Below are positions 32,241 through 45,590 of a stretch of 64,000 nt of DNA, piece by piece (the first letter of the stretch is position 1; each line of letters opens with the position of its first letter). Under the pieces are notes generated by a model. That model was not told the DNA's origin. It ran no database searches and was given only the letters and a program-made list of their open reading frames with translations. The stretch is from Hoplostethus atlanticus (taxonomy: Eukaryota; Chordata; Actinopteri; Trachichthyiformes; Trachichthyidae). The stretch covers positions 56,001 through 120,000 of the forward strand of contig JAXDDX010000221.1 of assembly GCA_034670405.1 (NCBI GenBank), written 5' to 3'. The translations under genes and the position numbers were made by a program.

Positions 32241-35200
32241 TACAGGAACTCAGACTCAAAACATTGGATTGTTAAAATGTGTGTATTTTTCTTAATGCTT
32301 CAGTGTTCAGATAGACAACAAAAGGAGTGCTTATTGCATCATGCTGCAACATAGGAGATTGTGTTGTGTGGCCTGCCTTTAGGGGGGGGGGGGTCTTTAG
32401 GGGATCTCACCTAGGGCACCACCAGGACCACCACTACCCACCTGTTCCATTGTAACCACAGAAGAAGAAAAAAAGGGTTCAATGAAGATTGAAGTCCTCG
32501 GAGGATGTGACTCTTCCTCCCTGTCGCCACTGAAGTCTGCAGATAAAATCACCTCCCCGATCTGGTTTCATGATCTAACCTGCTGAGTCTTCACAACGGC
32601 GTACAACAGAACCGATGCGTTTTGGTACTTCCTTTTTAAATGATTATAAATTGGTACGGGTCAGTCTATATTGTATTTAGGCTTTACAGTAGTCTGCATT
32701 AACAAAGGGCTGCACGTTTCAACATGTTGACCTTGACTAAAAACACTTGAAGGTAACAGTGCAGAGACACTGCTGTTAGATTCCTGCTGTTTGGTGTCAG
32801 TGAAGACGAACACAAAGCGTCTTGATACAGAAATGATTTTTATTGGTTAATTGACCACAAAACACAAACGATTACGTCATTTGATCCAACATGTTAATAA
32901 TTCAGCTGTAAAAGACAGTGAACCTCTCAGGAGCTGAGAAGAGATTGTCTGGCAATTTAAAAGCAATTGATCTTTGTCTAGTTGGTGAGAGCAGCTCAAT
33001 AAAGCTAGAACACAATATATGTCTCAGAGGCCTTTAATGCTTGCAAGCAGGCTCAATACCTTTCACAACCAAGAGGGTTGTTCCAGGTAGAGAGCAAAGG
33101 CAGGTTACATCAGTCAAGCTTTATATACCTTTCTAATATGCTGAGTCATGCTAAGCCACATGACTAACACGATCTCTTACACAGTTCAAAGCAGTTTAAT
33201 GAAGGCAAAGGAATCAAACAGTGCACAGACACCAAGAAGAACAGGAGTACTTTCTATCCTAGTTAGAACATCCTGCTCTAACTCCCTACGACTCGTCCTG
33301 CGCTCCCAGGAACTGCTTGTGTCCTTGACATTTCCAACAAAACCGTCTTTCATAACATTGCAACAGTTGTAATAAACTTCCAGCTAATAATCATGAGAAA
33401 AGAGGAAACATATACTCCTCTCAGCTCGGTAGTTTTCCACTGGCTGTGACTATACTTATGCATATATTTTATTGCATTTTATACTTCAAGCATATTATAA
33501 GCACACTTACATTATTGTTTTCCATAACAAGATTCAGGAAGCAGACAGCAGCTTTAAAAATACTAAATACAAACCAACAACAATCACATGACTTCAAAAC
33601 CTTGTTGGGCATTTAGCTGACACTCTGAACCAGAGTGACTTACAATGAGTGGCTGGTAGGGGTTCAGTGTGTTGCTCAAGGACACGTCCACACATGGCTG
33701 TTCATGGACACATCAGACGTTGTGGGATCAAACCTGTGAGCTTTCAGTTACAGGACAGTCTTGGCCAGCCTGTTTCCAAGTATCAGACAGCACATCTGAC
33801 AGGAGATGCTTGAATATTTCAAGGTCACAGGAATGTTTTTACTGTCACCTAGCTCTGTTTTCTCATCAGGCTCCCTGCGTTACTGAAGGAATGTTTCTAC
33901 TTATTCTACTGTCATGGCCGCCACACTTCTTCTTCACTGGCTGCTGTGTTACTGGGAAAAGGGACTGAAACTGATTCTACCACTGAACATACTGCAAGTC
34001 ACTCTGGATGAGATCTGCTAAATCCCTTAAAGCTGCACTGGTCAGCTTTGCATGTTGGCGTCCCCAACAAGAGGCAACTTGCTGTGTACTGAACTTCATT
34101 ACCCAGAAACCCCGTGTGGTGATGTCAGCAAACCGGTCTGTGACGCTTCATGCCAAAGGAAACCAAAGATCTAACGTTGGTGAGTCCAGCTTTCTCTGTT
34201 TAGGAGACTCTTCTGGATTTCACTCCTCAGTCTGGATCGGTCACTTCCTGTGTGGAGAAGATTTCCCTCCAGTGACCAACCAGACGCCAGGATTTAATTT
34301 GGACCAATAGGGTGAATCTACGGTCTGTTAGTGGGGATGGGACCCTCTGCTCTGCTGCAGCATCACTTCCTGGTTCAGACTGAGAAGACGGGTGGGTTTT
34401 CACCAAGCTGGACTAGTGCAGCTTTAAATGTCATTTAAAAGAAACACCATAAAAAACAATCAAATGTTACAGAACATCACATCTAATAAGTGGTTTTGAG
34501 AAGTTACTCCCTTATTTCTAAACTTAAAAATATGAAGCGGCTTTTTTTATTTTTTTTTATTATTATTTTTATTATTCTATTACAGTTAAGTAGAGAGACA
34601 GGAAAGGCTGGCAGAGAGGAGGGATGAAAACTAAACCTACACATGCAGACAAACCTACATTTTGACTAATATAATGACGTATTTTACAGAAAGTTTCAAA
34701 CCAAGTTGTCACCAGGTTTGGCCTCAGGTCTTCAGGCTGCTCCAACCATAAGATGCTCTCTGAAGGTAAAAGCCTGCAGCCTGTTGCAGCAGCTGAACGT
34801 GTTTGATCCTCAGTTCAATATTACATGGAAACCAGTTAGTTTCACATTAACACTGTGTCTTTGTTCAGCTGCACCATGGAGACTTGAGGTACATCTGACC
34901 TACTGGAGTAAAGGGACCACTCACCAAAACCTTGGCAGTGATGGTTTCACCTTCAGTGGCCAATAACATACCAGGACAAATCAGTTCCTCCTGCCCAATG
35001 AACAGTAGCCTGATAATATGAACTAGCCTACATGATGGTGAGAGAACAAGAGGAGAAACCTAGCTGACTGAACATTACCAACAATATCAATAGGTATGTT
35101 CTCTAGTGAAAGACCAGGATTCATTTGGAGCCACTACAACCACAGACATGAATCTGTTCAGCTAGATGGAACGATACAGACAACAGTGGTGACATCAAGT

Positions 35201-36103
35201 GGTGGAAAGATTCATTTCAACATAGCAGCTATATAGTCAGGCCTAAAGAAATCCCCCTGATCACTGGTGGAAAACATCATGTATTTTATTGTAAGCTAGC
35301 TAAAATGGTGCTTTGGGTTTCTCAGTTCAGTGAACTAAGTTCATGTTTCCGTGCGGTATTTGTTCCTCCAGGTTTCCCATCTATCAAATCGATGCTCCAT
35401 GCCAACAGTATTTTATTACTTTAATGACTTTCCACCTAGTGGGGGGGTCGGTGTGAGTTTTCAGTTGGACCTCATGTCTACATTGGAACTATTTGTTTTG
35501 GCACAACCGTTCACATATTAGTAATATGTGAGCATTTCAGTTCAAACCAACATATACTTGACTCTTCTCTGGTGCAACAGGCTGCTGGTCTTGTTTCCAG
35601 TGTCTCTACCAGCCTGCAGCCATGGGCTGCCAACCTACACATCATATAGGAACAATACTTCACTTGATCCAAAATGACCTCATGAAACATTTGAGCATGT
35701 ACACAGGAACAATCATTTCATCAGGATGTGATGGAGTTGCTCTCCACCCAGAGCAGTGAATGGAGGCTTATACGAAGGCCTGGATGCTGCTGCTGCCTCT
35801 GGATCCCCAGTGGTCCAGCCTTCATCTGCTTACAGATGGTCTACCAAGGTGAAGCACCACTGGAGATGTTTTGCTCCTCATTTCTACTATCTGTCTCGCT
35901 GGCTGCTTTCTTTTCATGATTATTTCACACCTTTTCCTTCAGAGCTGCACCCTGATGAATGTGAACGGGCGACTCTAACTCTGATGTCTCGTTCCCTGAA
36001 GGCTTTCTCAACCTCTTCCACACCTCACTGGTCTTACAATACCACTGGAGTTGGACATATTACTGTGCCGACCAATGAAACTAAACTAATGATAACTGAT
36101 AAA
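32241..36103. other. Intergenic sequence with dispersed repeat pieces
   Basis: No gene is supported. 33605-33760 carries GCATTTAGCTGACACTCTGA, TTGCTCAAGGACAC and GGGATCAAACCTGTGAG, which resemble a widespread fish repeat (SINE/V-SINE-like). Around 34040-34130 is another common-looking segment (AAGCTGCACTGGTCAGC). Short open frames (e.g. 34008-34310, 35756-36127) show no family motifs. Confidence 0.4.
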
Positions 36104-36474
36104 CAGGGGTGTAAAGTACTTGAGTAATTGTACTTTGTTACTATACTTAAGTACTATTTAGAGGGATGTGTACTTTACTCGAGTATTATTCAATTTGTAT
36201 ACTTGTACTCTTACTCAATTACATTTTTGAGAAAAAAAATATACTTTTTACTGATGTCACAATTGGCTTTCGTGAATTTAGTGAAGTAATTGTAATGCAA
36301 AGAAGTGTCCCCTAAGTTTTTTTTATTGTTGCAATAGATAATTATGAAATTAAAGAACACTTTTTACTTTTTGATACTTGAGTACATTTAAAAGTAGAAA
36401 CTTTTAGACTTTTACTCAATTTTGAACCGGTACCCATACTTAAGTATGATTTCTGGGTACTTTTTACACCCCTG
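36104..36474. mobile_element. hAT-type MITE with perfect 8-bp target duplication
   Basis: This 371-bp element begins CAGGGGTGTAAAGTACTTGA and ends TACTTTTTACACCCCTG in inverse orientation. It is flanked by CTGATAAA on both sides (36096-36103 and 36475-36482). The interior is rich in TACTT/AAGTA steps typical of this abundant fish family. No coding capacity. Confidence 0.93.
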
Positions 36475-37444
36475 CTGATAAAGTATTAAAGTCAGACTGA
36501 AAAGAGATTCTGAAGACTATTATTCTTGTTGGACACAATATTTATGTCAAGTATATTTTGGTTTATTTCTATATTTCTCTTGAGGCTCTTATTTTGACAT
36601 GGAGTGTATTGAATCTTCATATCAAGGGGTTGATTGATTGGCGAATTACTTTTATGCGCATGATTCACACGAAAGAGAGCCCAAAATTAAAAAAACTGAA
36701 TCCCTCAGAGTTGGGGGGGTTTTGGGGAAAATCATCACAGCAAATAATCTGACTTTTTCTTTAATAACAAATAAAATTTTTTGCAGCCTTTTTTATTTCA
36801 GTTGACTTTAAAGGGGAACAGCTTCCGTAATCTAAAAATCCTTGACTAGGTGACGGCCGTCGGGTTTACGCGGGCCCAAACCTCTGGAGTGAGATGGGGA
36901 AACCTTGGGATCCTCCTCTGCTCCCCGGGCTCCCCGCCTCTTCCCCCGGGCCCCTTCAGCACTGGGAACCTCCAAGGTTAAATACCCAGTCAATGTTCTC
37001 CTTCTTCCTGGGTTTGCCCCCCGGTGGCCTGGAGAGACATGGCAGCAACAATCCTCTTACTGGGGTCAACCTCTTTCCAGGTAAAACTTTTACAGTCAAC
37101 TCCGATTTGACCCAATCTGTTTAGTAAAGATGTGAAAAACCTTTTTCAGTGAAATAGAGGGCATGTTAACAACACCCCCAACAACCAGAATCAGCAGCCC
37201 TAAACGGGCTGATGATGAGTTCTATTGGAAAGGCGAAAACAGATTTTAGAAACCAGATCACCAAACACATATTGAACAGATTTCCCGTTTTTAAAATCAA
37301 AATTTTTAAATTGCACTAAATACCTTAAAAGCCACTAAAAAGGGCATCTCAACTTCCCGTTTGTTCAGGTCTTTATGAGAGAATCCCGGTACCTGATCCC
37401 CTCTGAAGATATTATTGAGTTGCGGACCCAAAAACCCCAGCAGT

Positions 37445-38052
37445 CATGCTTGAAAGTTTTTTGTGAACCCTACAGGGGGGGGTTTTTTGTTTCAATTTTT
37501 TTTTTACAGAGGAAGAACCTCTAAACCCTCCTTATCTAAACCTCAATGTTAAAAGAAGAAGAGCGTGCACGTAAAAATGATGAAATTTCATTTAACAAAA
37601 GCTGGGGTTTATTTACAAAAGCTCAGACCCCCGCCCCGCAAAAATATGTGAACCCTTCAATAATTGTGACTCCTCCTCTAGCAGCGATGACTGGAGTTTT
37701 TGACATCAGATCCTGGATTTTTGTTCTTTGGGTTTTTTTTTTATAGTTTTCATTTTTTTTGTGGTTGGTAATTTTAGAAGGCGTCCCTTTTTAGTCATCT
37801 CCGTCTGACTGAAAGGTTTGATGACTTTTTTAACCTTCAGACGATGCTCAGTCACTCCTTCCGAGGGTCCTCTGAGGTTCCCTTTGGGTCCAGCAGAGTG
37901 TTTTCCCCTTTTTTTCCGCATTTTTTTAAAACCAACCGAAAAGATCTACCTTTAACTGGTTTAATTCAGAAGAGAAAGCTAGGGGGTTTCATAGGGGGGA
38001 AAAACGTTTTTTAACTTCCACAAGGGGTTCACAAACTTTCAGTTATACTGTA
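37445..38052. mobile_element. Possible Tc1/mariner-type element inside suspect sequence
   Basis: The left end CTTGAAAGTTTTTTGTGAAC and the right end GGGTTCACAAACTTTCAG are inverted versions of each other, differing by an expanded T run in the left copy. The phrase GTGAACCCTTCAATAATTGT recurs internally near 37650. The interior is too noisy to read a transposase. Confidence 0.45.
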
Positions 38053-39114
38053 TCAGCAGAAAGTCATTTTTCATGAATTTAGTAAATGGCTGTATTCTCT
38101 CAGTTTTTTATATGAAGAAGTTTGGTGGAAGGGGGGTCACTAACCTGTTTTTATTCTCCTTTTAGGTTACCTGAGACAGCGAGAGGGGGGGAGGGGGCCA
38201 GGGTTTTCAGAGGAGAAGTTACGGGAGAAACCCCAAAAAAAGTGAAAAACCCCTTTTATTTTCCCATTTAAGGTTCCCCGGGGCCCCGGAAGCAAAACGG
38301 AAAGTTTTTAAAATTTTTAAACGTGGGGGTGGGGTTTGGTTCTGGGGGTTTTTTTTTTACGGGGTTGGAAAAACCAAATTTTTGGGAAAATGGTTTGGAT
38401 TACTTAGGGGGGGAAAAATTTTTTGGGTTGGTTTTGGTTGGGGGGTTTTTGGTTATGGGGGGTTTTAAAAATGGTTTTTTTTCAGGGGGTTTGGAAAAAA
38501 AACGGGAGGGGGGAAAGGGGGGGGATGGAGGGGGACCAGGGAAGGGAGGTGGAAGGAGAGGGTACTGGGGGGGAAAAGGGGATGCGAAGGTGAAAGGTTG
38601 AGTTGAAAAATACCCCTTTTTTTGGGGGTCGAAAATTTAAGAAAAAAATGAGAAGGGCGGAAAGGGATCAAAAACAGAGGGGAAGAGGAAGCCCGAAAAA
38701 TTAATGAAAGGAGAAAAATTTCCCCCAAACCCCCAAAAATATCAGCATGGGGTTGGGTGGGAAAGAGGGAGAGGGAAAAGGGGGGGGGGGGTAAAAAAGG
38801 GGGGTTTGGGGGGGACCGAAATTTCCCCTAAAAGAAGGGGAAGGTTAAAATAAATTCCGGGCCCTTTAAAGGGATGGTAAAAGGAAAAAGCAAAAGGGAC
38901 AATTTTTAAAAAAGGTGGGGCTTCGTGGCGGGGGGTGTGTAAAAAAAAATTGAGAAAAACAAAAGTTTTTTAAATAGTTTTGAAGTTTTTTCAAAATTTT
39001 TTGGGTTTGGGGAAAGAGGGGGGGAAATTTTTTGCGGGGGGGTGGGGGGGTTTGGGGTTGGAGGGGGGAAAGGGGTTTTGGGGAAAATGGTTTTGGGGCG
39101 GGGGGGCTAAGGGG

Positions 39115-40215
39115 AATTAGAAAAAAGAGAGGAGAGGGGAGAGGAGAGAAGAGAGAGAGAGGGAGAAAGAGGAGAAGGAGAGAGGGGGAAGGGAAGGAGG
39201 GGAAAAAGAAGAGAGGGAAAGGGGAGGGGAGGGAAGGAAAAAAGAAAAACAGGGGAAAGAGGGGAAAAACGGGAAGAGAGAGAGAGGGGGAAAAGAGAGA
39301 GAAAAGACAGGGGGAGAGAGGGGGGGAAGAAAGAAGAAAGAAAGGGGAGGGAAAACAGGGGGAGGAAGAGAAAAGAGATGGAGAAAAAAAAAGGAAAAAG
39401 GGATAAAGGAGGGGAGGGGAGGGGGAAGGGGAAGAGAAGGAGAAAAGAGAAAAGAGGAAAAGGAGAGGAAAAGCCGGGGACGGGGGGAGGAGAGAAAAGG
39501 GAAAAGAGGGGGGGGGGGTGGTAGACAAGAGAGAAGAAGAGAGGACAGAGACAGGGAAGAGAGAGGGAGAAAAGGGGGGAGAGAGAGAGGGGAGACAGAG
39601 AGAAAAGAGAGAAAAGGGGAAAGGACAGAGAGAGAGAGGGACGGGAATAGAAAAAGGGCGGGGGAGAAAAGGGGGAGAGACAGAAAGAGAACAGGGGGAA
39701 GAGAGGGGAGAGAGGGAGAAGAGGGGGGGAGGAGAGAGAAAAGAAAAAGGGGGGGAGAGAGACAGAGAGGGGAGAGAGAGGGGGAGAGAGAGGAGACAGA
39801 GAGTGAGAGAGAGACAGAACGAGAGACAAAAGGGACAGAGACAAAAGAGAGAGAGACGGGAAGACAGGAGGAAGGGAGGGGAACAGGGGAGAGAGAGAGA
39901 AGAACAGAGACAGAGAAAGAGGAAAAAAAAGGAGGAGGAGAGGGAGAGAGAAGAGAGACAAAAGAGAGAGAGAGAGAGACAGAGACAGAGAGGGAGAGAG
40001 GGGAAAGAGGAGGGGGAAAAGAGAGGGAGAGAGGGAGAAGAGAAAAGGGGAGGAGGAGGGGAAAGACAGAGAGAGAGAAGAGAGAGAGAGGGAGAGAGAG
40101 AGAAAAGAGGGGAGGGGAGAGACAAGAACAGAGGGGACAGAGAGACAGAAAACAGAGAAAAAAGAGAGAGAAGAGAGACAGAGACAAAAGAGAAGAAGAC
40201 AGAGGGAGGAGAGGA
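39115..40215. repeat. ~1.1-kb purine (GA/G) tract
   Basis: On the plus strand this stretch is almost entirely A and G (GAGAGAGA, GGGGA, AAAGA, with occasional GACAGAG). Its complement is the source of the long S/P/L/F-rich minus-strand frames. It may be a real polypurine microsatellite field, with its lengths distorted by poor consensus. Confidence 0.8.
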
Positions 40216-40219
40216 GGGC

Positions 40220-40510
40220 TGGCCCCCTCCCTCCTAGAGAGGGGAGGGGGGAGGGGCCTGTCAGCTGGTCCCTCCCCCCTAGAGTAAAAGGGAGGGGGAG
40301 GGGAAATGTCACCCTGGCCCCCCCCCCCGTAGACCCGGGGGGGGGAGGGGCCTGTCGGGTTTGGTCCCCCCCCGCCTACAGCAGGGGGAGAGGGGGGGGC
40401 CTGCAGCTGGCCCCTCCCCCCTAGAGCAAAGGGGAAAGGGGGGGGAGGGGCATGTCAGCTGGCCCCCCCCCGTAAGCAGGGGGGGGGGGGGCCTGTCAGC
40501 GGGCCCCTCC
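40220..40510. repeat. GC-rich ~62-bp tandem repeat
   Basis: About five noisy units built from GGCCTGTCAGCTGG, CCCTCCCCCCTAGAG and a G-run block. Both strands are G-quadruplex-prone. Base quality is doubtful here. Confidence 0.7.
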
Positions 40511-41029
40511 CAAGATAACCAAAAATGCCCCTTTTCCCTTTGAAATGTTTTTCACAGCAAAATTTCCCGTTTTAAATGTTTTCCAAAAGAAATTTTCTTT
40601 TTTTGGCTCAACCTTTAAATATGTGAAGCAGTTTAAATTCCCTGTTTTAAAGATTTCACCCGTTTTTTCATTTTCCCCTTTGTTTAAATCCCCCCTAAAA
40701 AAAAACGGGACACAAAACAAAAAACCTGAAACCCTTTTTTTGAGCAGTCAATAGCTCTAGCTACGGGCCCTGAAACAATTTTAAAGTCAAATAAAAGTTT
40801 TTATTTTTTCAGTTTTTAAAATTTCCCTTTTTTTTTTTTTTTTAACTTCTTTTTCTGTATTTCCCTGTTAAAAACTGTGTTTATTTCACCCTGGATCCTG
40901 GGGGCCCAAAAGAAAAAAAAACAAAAGTGCATAGGGTTAAAAATTTTTCCCCTGCCCGCTTTTAAAAGTAAAAACCCCTAAATAAAAAATAAAACACAGT
41001 TTAAATGGACTGAACTCATATAAAAAAAA

Positions 41030-42215
41030 ATAGTTAAATATTACCCAACTTTATTAATAAATTAGACAAAGTTGAACTTTTTATCACACATTATTTTTTT
41101 AGATTATTTAAAAAATATTACCACATTTTAAACTTTAAAAATATTTAAAACTATTATAAACATATTAAATCATTAAAACTATTTTAAAACTATTAAACCT
41201 TTTTAAAATAAATTTAGACTAGTTAAATATTATACATTTTTAACCCCATTAGCTATTTAAAACTTTAAATCAATTTAAAAATCATTAGACTGGGTTTAAA
41301 TTTTAAATCACTATTAATCTTTTGGACTATTAAAAAATTGATCAAATTTTAATCACTAAACAATTTAAAATATTAATCACAAAAAAAATCATTAAAACTA
41401 GTTAAACTATTGATAATTAACCCTTAACAGTTAAACTATTTCCCCATATTAATAAATTGGGACTATTTAAAAACTTTTTATCACATAAAAATCATTAGAC
41501 AGTTAAATTTTTATCACATTTAATCAAAAAGACTAGTTAAAAAATTACCCCAAAATTTTTAAATCATTAGAAAATTTTAAACTTTTGATCCCCTTTTAAA
41601 TCATTAGACTATTTAAAAACTTTTTATCAATTTAATCATTAGATATTTAAAACTATTGATCAAAAATTAATAAATAAACAATTTAAAAAATTTTTAATCA
41701 CATTATTAATAAATTAAAGACAATTTTTAAACTATTGATCACAAAAATCATTAGATTTTTTTAAAAACTATTATAATTTTTAATCATTAGACTAGTTAAA
41801 CTATCGTTCACATTTTAAATCATTAGATAGTTAAAAAACAACAAAATATTAATCATTAGACTATTTTTAAAACTATTGATCACATTAAAAAATTTCCCTA
41901 GAAAAACTATTATCACATATTAATCATTAGATTTAGTTTAAACCTATTGTCATTTTAATCATTGGGACTATTTAAAAACTTTTTGACCCAAAAATTAATT
42001 TAAATTTAGATAGTTCAAAATTGATATATTAATCATTAGACTAAACTATTAAATCACATTTAATTGACTAGTTAAACTTTTTGTTTCCAATTTTCTTTCT
42101 TTTGACTATTAAACTATTAATCACAAAAATTTAATCATGAGATTAGTTAATATTAAACAATATTAATCTTTTAAAATTTTTTTAAACTATTGATCACATT
42201 AATCTTTTACTATTT
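41030..42215. repeat. AT-rich ~35-bp minisatellite, noisy copies
   Basis: The underlying unit is about TTAGACTAGTTAAACTATTG followed by ATCACATATTAATCA, repeated some 30 times. Many copies have inflated T or A runs (TTTTTAAAACT), consistent with sequence error more than biological divergence. A second AT-rich tandem (about 27 bp, AAGTTATAATTATATC) follows at 42650-42900. Confidence 0.75.
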
Positions 42216-44610
42216 CATAAAAACACATATCAAATAATATGAATATTTCCCATTAAAGGGCCTGGTTTCTATCAATTTCCTACTGTGCTCCGAGAAAACA
42301 TGAACAGCACCCCCTATTGGATCCATTTTGCTGCAGGGACCCATCATCCTAGTCAGTCATTAGCAGTGGGTGGGTTAAACCACCGGGTTAGTGGGTAGTC
42401 TTACCACCCTGGCAATGGGTAGTCTTAACATGGGGTCTCTCTCCGTTCTATGTTTTTAATTTTTGAAAACCTCAGCCCCCCTTTTCTGCTTTTTCCTCTC
42501 CACCCTTTTATCTCCTCATCAAGGTTCCTTTTTTCCCTCACCTGCCCAGTGTTTTTGAAGGAAGCTTTTTCGGGAAACCACAGTGATTTCCCTTTTGGCT
42601 TCATGTTTCCCTTCTTTTGCCCAAACCCCCCATTTTGGGTAGTTTGACCCTTATAACTATAAAATTTAAATTAGATAAAAGTTATAATTAAATCATTTTT
42701 TTATAGAAAAGAAGTTAAAAATTTATATCAATTAAATAGATAGAAGTTATAATTATATTCGTTATATAAAAAAGGGGAAGTTATAATTATATCATTTTAT
42801 ATAGGGGGGTTTTAAAAATTATATAAATTAAAAAATATTTTATATAATAGAATAGTTTAAGTTTTTATATCGTTTTATATAGAAACATATTTTTTTGTAT
42901 AGTTTTTACAGTCTATTCTGAAATTAATTTTGGCAAAGGGGTTTTTGAAAATTTTCTGGATAACGGGGCTCCCTGGATCTGTCCTCCCGCTCTGAAAAAT
43001 TTCCTGCACCGTTTGCCTGACACTAGGGGGCGCAGGTAAATTGGGTTTTTTTCGGGGGCTTTTTCCTTTGTCTCGCTCCACTTCCTTTTTAAACTTCCGG
43101 TTTTTTTTAAGCGTTTACCCCCATTTGGGCTTTTTTTTGCTGCTGGGGTGAACCTTCTTGTCCAAAAATGGGCATCGGACTCTCCCCGGTGGAAATTTGC
43201 ACCCCCACCACCCCTGCGCCCCTTTCTTTTGGGAAATGGGCCACCCTCCCCAACGACTGGGGGCCGGGACGGAGGGTGCGCGCGATTAGTCTCCCCCGGG
43301 GACAGAGAACAAAAACTAAACCCAACCTCAGGCGTTAGGATCATTTGGAAAAAATTTTCTATACATTACCAATTTTTTAAATTTCCCGTGGGATAAAACA
43401 CCAAAAATGTTAAAAATTCCCCCCCCATGTGAAGGTTCCGCTGAAAATTTTTCCCCTGCTCAAAAACAGTACCCAAAAGGTTCTAGTTTTGGGGTCCCAA
43501 ACGTTTTTACAGGGGGGATCTTGGGGAGAAAGTGTTCATTTTCACAAAAAAAATTTTGGAAAGCCTTGGGGGGGTAAACGTTCTCAGTCTGGCGGTTTGG
43601 GGGTTCCAACATAAAAACTTTTTTTAAAAAAGGGAGAGATCAGAGAAAAAGGGACTGTACGAGTATTTTTTTGATGTTAAAAGCCCAAAAGTCAGCCCCA
43701 CGGGAACTCTCTTTTCAGAGCCCCAGCTGTCTGAAATCCAAGATATAGTTTCCCTTGGGGAATGTTGCATCTCTAAAAAACCCTTTTTCCCCTTTATTTT
43801 TTGGTTTTGTTTTCGTTTTAGGTCCCCCTTTTTTTAAAAACAGAAAAACCTTTAAAGAAAATTTTTAAAAGTCCTAAAATTACAAAATTAAAGAAAATTT
43901 TTTCGAGAATAATCTCATAAAAAGGCCTTTAAAGACAAAAAAGTCATCGTTTTGCTCATTGTGTAGCGCTGGTTCCCTCTCTTGCTTTGAAACCCCTTGC
44001 TGCATAATCCCAAATCCCCAAAAAAAAAGAGATCAAAACTAATCTAATCTAACAATAAAGGGCCTGCGTTTTGGTTGGGCTATCCCACATTTTCCTCTTT
44101 CTTTCCCAAAACTTTATTCCCTTAATTTTATTACACTTTATTAAAGAAATTATGCCCTTTTTTTTTTCGAAATATTTGACTTTAATCTCGAAATTATTTT
44201 TAAAAAAGTGCCCCCAAAAAAACCCCGGGCGAAACGGTTTTTAAACAGGGTTTCAATAAATAAACCCCCTTTTGATTTAAATTTTCCCGAGTCTTATTTT
44301 GTGTATTTTAAACCAGCCTTGTTTGGAATGTCTTTTATGTATGGATAAAGGGATAAATAAAGGTAAATAAAAATAAAACCACCCCAACTCAAAAAAATCA
44401 TATGCAAAAAGAAAAAATGGGTAAAAACCCCCCACAGCCTTTGGGAAATTCCCCAAAAACCCCTTTCCTTTAAATTTTTAAAAATCTTTTTTGCTTTTTT
44501 TTAAAATGTGTTGAATACAAAAACAGAGTTTACATTTTTTGGGACTTGGTAAAAGCCCCGAAAAAAACGGGATGGGAGGTGGAAAAACCAAAAAAAGTTT
44601 CCCCGGGAGA

Positions 44611-44648
44611 TGTGTGTTAATGCTTTCTGTTGAGGTCCAGTATCAGAG

Positions 44649-44682
<34 letters not shown>

Positions 44683-45543
44683 TGTGAGTGTGTGTGTGAG
44701 TGTGTGTGTGTCTCCCCTCTCTGGCGCCCCCTTTGACCAGGACAGAAACAACACTAGAACAAACTGATTGATCCACTTCGACACAGAAAGGGGAGACCAG
44801 TAATATATGGATCAAACCAATAAAGAAATGGGTGGGGGGGGGATTTAAAACAACAACTTTCCTGTTCTGCTGATGAGTTTCACAGTCAAGTGCTAAATGT
44901 AGTGATTGACAGTTCTGAATCATCATTTAAAAAATAAAAACGACCAAAAAAACAAAAACAAAAAAAAGGACAAAATCATCAGGACTCAGAACATCTTGCA
45001 ACTCAGGAAATAAGAAGATGAAGTATTTTGAATAATGTATTTGTGAAAGACCCTGAGAGCGAGATTATATATTTATATATATATATTTTTATATATATAA
45101 AAATATATATATATGAAGAGAGATGGAGAAAGGAAGAAACGAGAAATCATCAATAATTGAACAGATTAGGTTAACATGCAGGAAGAAGAAACCTAGCCTA
45201 AAACTCACCCTTTAACTGAACACAATTCATTTTCACAGTTTTATACGCATTTATATATCATGAAGAGAAAAAAATCAACAGCCAAACTAAAAAAAAAAAT
45301 CAACAACAACAGAACCAAAATAGACCCACACAGTCGGTTATCAGCTCATATACAGGAGATCTACAGGAGATCTACAGGAGATCTACAGGAGATCGACATA
45401 AAGCTTTTGGATTCAGAGTGATTCTTATTGCTCGTCTGACTCCGCCCACAGACAAACACACATCAGATACTCCAACAGGTCTGCAGCATAAATGTGATAT
45501 TTTTTAATACATGGCTTCTTCTCAAGTCATTGTAGAAACTAAC

Positions 45544-45588
<45 letters not shown>

Positions 45589-45590
45589 GG
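44611..45590. other. Clean island with microsatellites
   Basis: Between two noisy blocks the text returns to normal. It holds (GT)n at about 44653-44712, an AT palindrome at about 45065-45113, four copies of GGAGATCTACA near 45354-45392, and (CA)n at 45544-45586. No coding exon is seen. Confidence 0.6.

Larger units (their letters stand above)
36700..44610. other. Suspect-quality sequence, homopolymer-inflated
   Basis: From about 36.7 kb the text changes character. Runs of 4-10 identical bases of all four kinds become very dense (GGGGTTTTGGGGAAAA-like strings), and words look smeared towards the neighbouring base. Tandem repeats inside (41.0-42.2 kb) are recognisable but noisy. No gene is readable; open frames of hundreds of codons (39107-40312) come from the purine tract. 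I treat it as consensus from uncorrected or poorly supported reads. Confidence 0.7.

Noticed and set aside
38323-38601. Gly-rich 92-codon frame
   Set aside because: Lies in the homopolymer-inflated block; runs of G produce Gly codons.
39107-40312. Minus-strand frames of 356-419 codons made of S, P, L and F
   Set aside because: Complement of the polypurine tract; stops are rare in pure C/T text, and base quality is poor.
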